Assembly: GCA_034434915.1 (NCBI GenBank)
Contig: DAOTYE010000034.1
Location: 1 to 32,548 of the forward strand
Origin: DAOTYE01 sp034434915
Lineage (GTDB): Bacteria; Chloroflexota; Dehalococcoidia; Dehalococcoidales; RBG-16-60-22
Reading direction: 5' to 3'
DNA length: 32,548 nt
In this document: positions 30,187 to 32,548 of the stretch, piece by piece
Layout: each line of letters starts with the position of its first letter
How positions within the stretch are numbered: position 1 is the stretch's first letter
The notes under the pieces: model-generated
What the model saw: only the letters and a program-made list of their open reading frames with translations
Told to the model about the DNA's origin: nothing
Database searches by the model: none
Made by a program: the position numbers and the translations under genes

Positions 30187-30981
30187 ATGAAGAAAAACGT
30201 GCTCAGAGAACTGCTGAAAGCCGGCAAGCCCACCCTTGGCACCATCATGGTCACCACCCACCCGGAGATTGTGGAAATCATCGGGCACTCGGGGCTGTTT
30301 GACTATATTGAGCTTGACGGCGAGGACGCGGCCTGGGACCTCCCCGCTCTGGACGCCTTCGCCCGCACCGTGGAGCTTTTCCCGCACATGTCCTCCATGA
30401 TGAAGGTGGAGCGTGAGCCGCGCATCTTCATCACCACACGGTCGCTCGGGGCGGGCATCCAGAACCTGCTCTTTGCCGATTGTTCATCTGCCAATGACGT
30501 GCGTGAATGCATCCGCGCCGTGCGCCCCTCCACGCCACAGGACATGGGCTACCATGGCTGTAACATCAGACGCTCCGTCGGTTACTTCAAGGACGTGGGC
30601 AATGAGGCCTGGGTGCAGTCAGCGCGGGAGGCGGTCATTGCCGTGATGATTGAGAAGGTGAGCGCCGTGGCGCAGATTGAGGAAATCCTCGCGCTGGAAG
30701 GTGTGGACATGGTAACCTTCGGTCCGTGTGATTACGCCATCAATATCGGTAAGCCGGGCGCCTACTACTCGGCGGAAGTCCAGCAAAAACAGAATGAGGT
30801 GATTAAGCTTGCCATCAAAAAAGGCGTGCGCCCGAGGGTGGAAATCGGCTCATTTGAGGAGGCACAGAAGTTCCTTGACCTGGGCGTGCGCGATTTCTGC
30901 GTGGGCACAGACCTCGCCATCATCTACGATTTCTGCAAAAAGACCGGTGAAAAGATGAGGAAGCTATTAGAGCGTTCCTGA
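30187..30981 (+). CDS. HpcH/HpaI aldolase/citrate lyase family protein
   Basis: A 264-residue class II (metal-dependent) aldolase-like protein. It has the HpcH/HpaI pattern: LGTIMVTTHPEIVEIIGHSGLFDYIELDGEDAAWD near the start, a KVEREP strand, GIQNLLFADCSSANDV, an acidic metal-binding pair in QIEEILALEGVDMVTFGPCDYA, and VGTDLAIIYDF near the end. The family cleaves 4-hydroxy-2-oxo acids into pyruvate or a related keto acid plus an aldehyde. Between a lactonase-type hydrolase and two dehydrogenases, it could cleave the ring-opened product (inference). ATG start behind AGAGGT. Confidence 0.9.
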   Translation: MKKNVLRELLKAGKPTLGTIMVTTHPEIVEIIGHSGLFDYIELDGEDAAWDLPALDAFARTVELFPHMSSMMKVEREPRIFITTRSLGAGIQNLLFADCSSANDVRECIRAVRPSTPQDMGYHGCNIRRSVGYFKDVGNEAWVQSAREAVIAVMIEKVSAVAQIEEILALEGVDMVTFGPCDYAINIGKPGAYYSAEVQQKQNEVIKLAIKKGVRPRVEIGSFEEAQKFLDLGVRDFCVGTDLAIIYDFCKKTGEKMRKLLERS

Positions 30982-30997
30982 AAAAGAAAGGAGACTT

Positions 30998-31789
30998 ATG
31001 CTTCTCAAGGATAAGACTGCGATTGTTACCGGCGGAGGGAGAGGCATCGGCAAGGATATCGCCCTGAGGCTGGCGCGCGAGGGAGCGGACGTGGCAGTCT
31101 TTGAAATAGCCCCCTCCACTGCTGAAAAAACGGCAAAAGAGATAGAGGCGCTGGGCAGAAGAGCTCTAGCCCTGAAAACTGATGTCTCCAAAAGCGCCGA
31201 GGTCAACCAATCCGTGCAGAAGGTGCTTGATGCCTGGGGCAAGATTGACATCCTGGTAAATAACGCCGCCATCGTCCCCAAGACCCTGAACGCTGACCTC
31301 AGCACGTGGAACCCCTTTCTGGAGCTCACCGATGAGGAATGGTCGCGACAGATTGCGGTCAACCTCACCGGCGTGTTCTACTGCATGAGAGCGGTCATCA
31401 AGCCCATGATTGCCCAGAAATCAGGTAGAGTCATCACCATCAGCTCCATCGTGGGCATGACCGGCGGTCTGTTTGTAACACCTTCCTACACGGCAGCAAA
31501 GGCGGGCGTCATCGGCATGACCAAGCTCGCCGCGCGCTGGCTGGGCAAATACGGCATCAATTTCAATACGGTCAACCCCATCGCCGTGCCCACTGAAGGC
31601 GCCGTCTATGGACCGGAGCAACTTGAAGGCTTCGCTAAAGCCATTCCTTTCCGCCGGGGCGGCATTGACAGTGAGTTCCTGTGCCGGCCTAAAGACGTCT
31701 CTGACGCCGTCGTCTTCCTGGCATCTGACCTGTCAGAATTCATCACTGGCACTTCCATCAATGTCTGCGGCGGGCACTGGATGGGCTAA
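30998..31789 (+). CDS. Short-chain dehydrogenase/reductase (first of a tandem pair)
   Basis: A 263-residue classical SDR. The NAD(P)-binding loop is TGGGRGIG (residues 11-18), then LVNNAA, the catalytic serine in ISSIVG, and the Tyr-Lys pair in PSYTAAKAG. Oxidises or reduces an alcohol/ketone; cofactor choice is not certain, but the acidic residue after the second strand (VFEIAP) suggests NAD. ATG start behind AAAGGAG, 16 bases after the aldolase gene. It is a close paralogue of the following gene, with an insertion before LELTDEEW (TLNADLSTWNPF) that both share. Confidence 0.93.
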   Translation: MLLKDKTAIVTGGGRGIGKDIALRLAREGADVAVFEIAPSTAEKTAKEIEALGRRALALKTDVSKSAEVNQSVQKVLDAWGKIDILVNNAAIVPKTLNADLSTWNPFLELTDEEWSRQIAVNLTGVFYCMRAVIKPMIAQKSGRVITISSIVGMTGGLFVTPSYTAAKAGVIGMTKLAARWLGKYGINFNTVNPIAVPTEGAVYGPEQLEGFAKAIPFRRGGIDSEFLCRPKDVSDAVVFLASDLSEFITGTSINVCGGHWMG

Positions 31790-31810
31790 ATGACAGAGAA
31801 GGAGCATCTT

Positions 31811-32548
31811 ATGCTGGTCAAAGATAAAGTAGCCATCGTCACCGGCGGGGGAAGAGGCTTCGGAAAGGCAATCTCCCTGACCCTTGCCCGCGAGGGGGCG
31901 AAGGTGGCGGTGTGGGGCAGGACGCCGGCGACCATTGACCGGACGGTAAAAGAAATCAAGGCAATGGGCAGGGATGCGCTCGCCATGAGGGTGGACGTGT
32001 CACAAAGCGCCGAGGTGGAACAGGGCGTGCAGAAGGTGCTCCAGACTTGGGGACAGATTGACATTCTGGTGAACAATGCCGCCGTCCTCACCGGCTCAAC
32101 CTCTGCCCCCGACCTCTCCAAGCTGAACCCCTTCCTTGACCTCACGGATGAGGAGTGGGACAGGCAGATTGCCACCAACCTCAGCGGCGTGTTCTACTGC
32201 ATGAGAGCGGTCATCAAGCCCATGATTGCCCACAGGTCCGGCAGGATTATCAATATCGGATCGCTGGCCGGTTTGAACGGCGGATACTTCTCCTCCCCGT
32301 CCTACACCGCGTCAAAGGCGGGTGTCATCGGCATGACCAAGCTCGCCGCGCGCTGGCTGGGCAAATACGGCATCAATGTCAATGCCATCAACCCCGGACC
32401 AATCCCCACCGAAGGCGCCGTCTTCGGCAAAGCCCAGCTGGAAGCCCTCACACAGCTAATCCCCTTCCGCCGCCACGGGAATGAAAATGAAGCCACGGGC
32501 AAGCCGCAGGACATCGCCAATGCGGTGCTCTTCTTAGCCTCAGACCTC
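31811..32548 (+). CDS. Short-chain dehydrogenase/reductase (second of the pair; 3' end outside window)
   Basis: The frame is open from ATG 31811 to the window end, 246 codons. It has TGGGRGFG (residues 11-18), LVNNAAV, the serine in NIGSLAG, PSYTASKAG, and breaks off in NAVLFLASDL, so only about 15-20 residues are missing. After the second strand it has VWGRTP instead of the VFEIAP of its paralogue, so this copy may prefer NADP; the pair could therefore differ in cofactor. Ribosome site GAAGGAG. Long stretches are identical at the DNA level to the first copy, pointing to a recent duplication or gene conversion. Confidence 0.93.
   Translation, partial: MLVKDKVAIVTGGGRGFGKAISLTLAREGAKVAVWGRTPATIDRTVKEIKAMGRDALAMRVDVSQSAEVEQGVQKVLQTWGQIDILVNNAAVLTGSTSAPDLSKLNPFLDLTDEEWDRQIATNLSGVFYCMRAVIKPMIAHRSGRIINIGSLAGLNGGYFSSPSYTASKAGVIGMTKLAARWLGKYGINVNAINPGPIPTEGAVFGKAQLEALTQLIPFRRHGNENEATGKPQDIANAVLFLASDL

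Noticed and set aside
1..32548. tRNA, rRNA, CRISPR array, insertion sequence or prophage
   Set aside because: Reading both strands showed no cloverleaf with conserved T-loop, no regular spaced repeats and no transposase, integrase or phage protein.

Overview
The window looks like a chromosome segment of a bacterium of the Chloroflexota, most likely a Dehalococcoidia-type lineage. This is inferred from the gene repertoire (a fused ADP-forming acyl-CoA synthetase with a GNAT domain, an archaeal-type aspartate-semialdehyde dehydrogenase, a DUF1616 membrane protein, small catabolic operons), not from a marker-gene search. Most genes are GC-rich. Two stretches are clearly AT-richer: about 14.68-16.66 kb and about 24.25-24.95 kb. 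I see no tRNA, rRNA, CRISPR array, transposase or phage gene.

Layout. 0-7.2 kb: end of an OmpR/KdpE-type response regulator (+), a secreted subtilisin-like protease (+) overlapping convergently with asd (-), a large acyl-CoA synthetase/acetyltransferase fusion (+), a DUF1616 membrane protein (+) and a small zinc-ribbon protein (+) closed by a good terminator. 7.2-12.6 kb (-): recG, a DegV/FakB fatty-acid-binding protein and its FakA kinase. fakA and rpmB (+, TTG start) are read in opposite directions from overlapping promoters. 12.6-22.2 kb (-): an arginine operon read as argJ-argB-argD-(membrane-anchored hydrolase)-argG-argH-hicB-hicA. A two-gene restriction-modification island sits exactly at the argG/argH junction, bounded by a 16-bp direct repeat. 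22.4-24.25 kb (+): a FAH-family enzyme, a stand-alone pyruvate-kinase C-domain protein and a PPC/DUF296 protein. 24.25-24.95 kb: a cassette with one orphan gene, bounded by inverted 35-bp arrays of a degenerate heptamer. 24.95-28.8 kb: an alpha/beta hydrolase (-), a small two-helix membrane protein (+) and mutS (-). 29.1 kb to the end (+): a catabolic operon of a phosphotriesterase-family hydrolase, an HpcH/HpaI aldolase and two tandem SDR dehydrogenases, the second cut by the window edge.

Main points of interest: (1) the R-M island with the duplicated argG/argH junction; (2) one-base frame breaks in both potentially toxic proteins (the restriction nuclease and the HicA toxin), while their protective partners (methyltransferase, HicB) are intact; (3) the heptamer-bounded single-gene cassette; (4) a family of GTCATTCTGA-type repeats in intergenic spaces; (5) several genes with a -10 box only 5-7 bases before the start codon, suggesting leaderless mRNAs. 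All family assignments come from reading motifs by eye; no database search was run.
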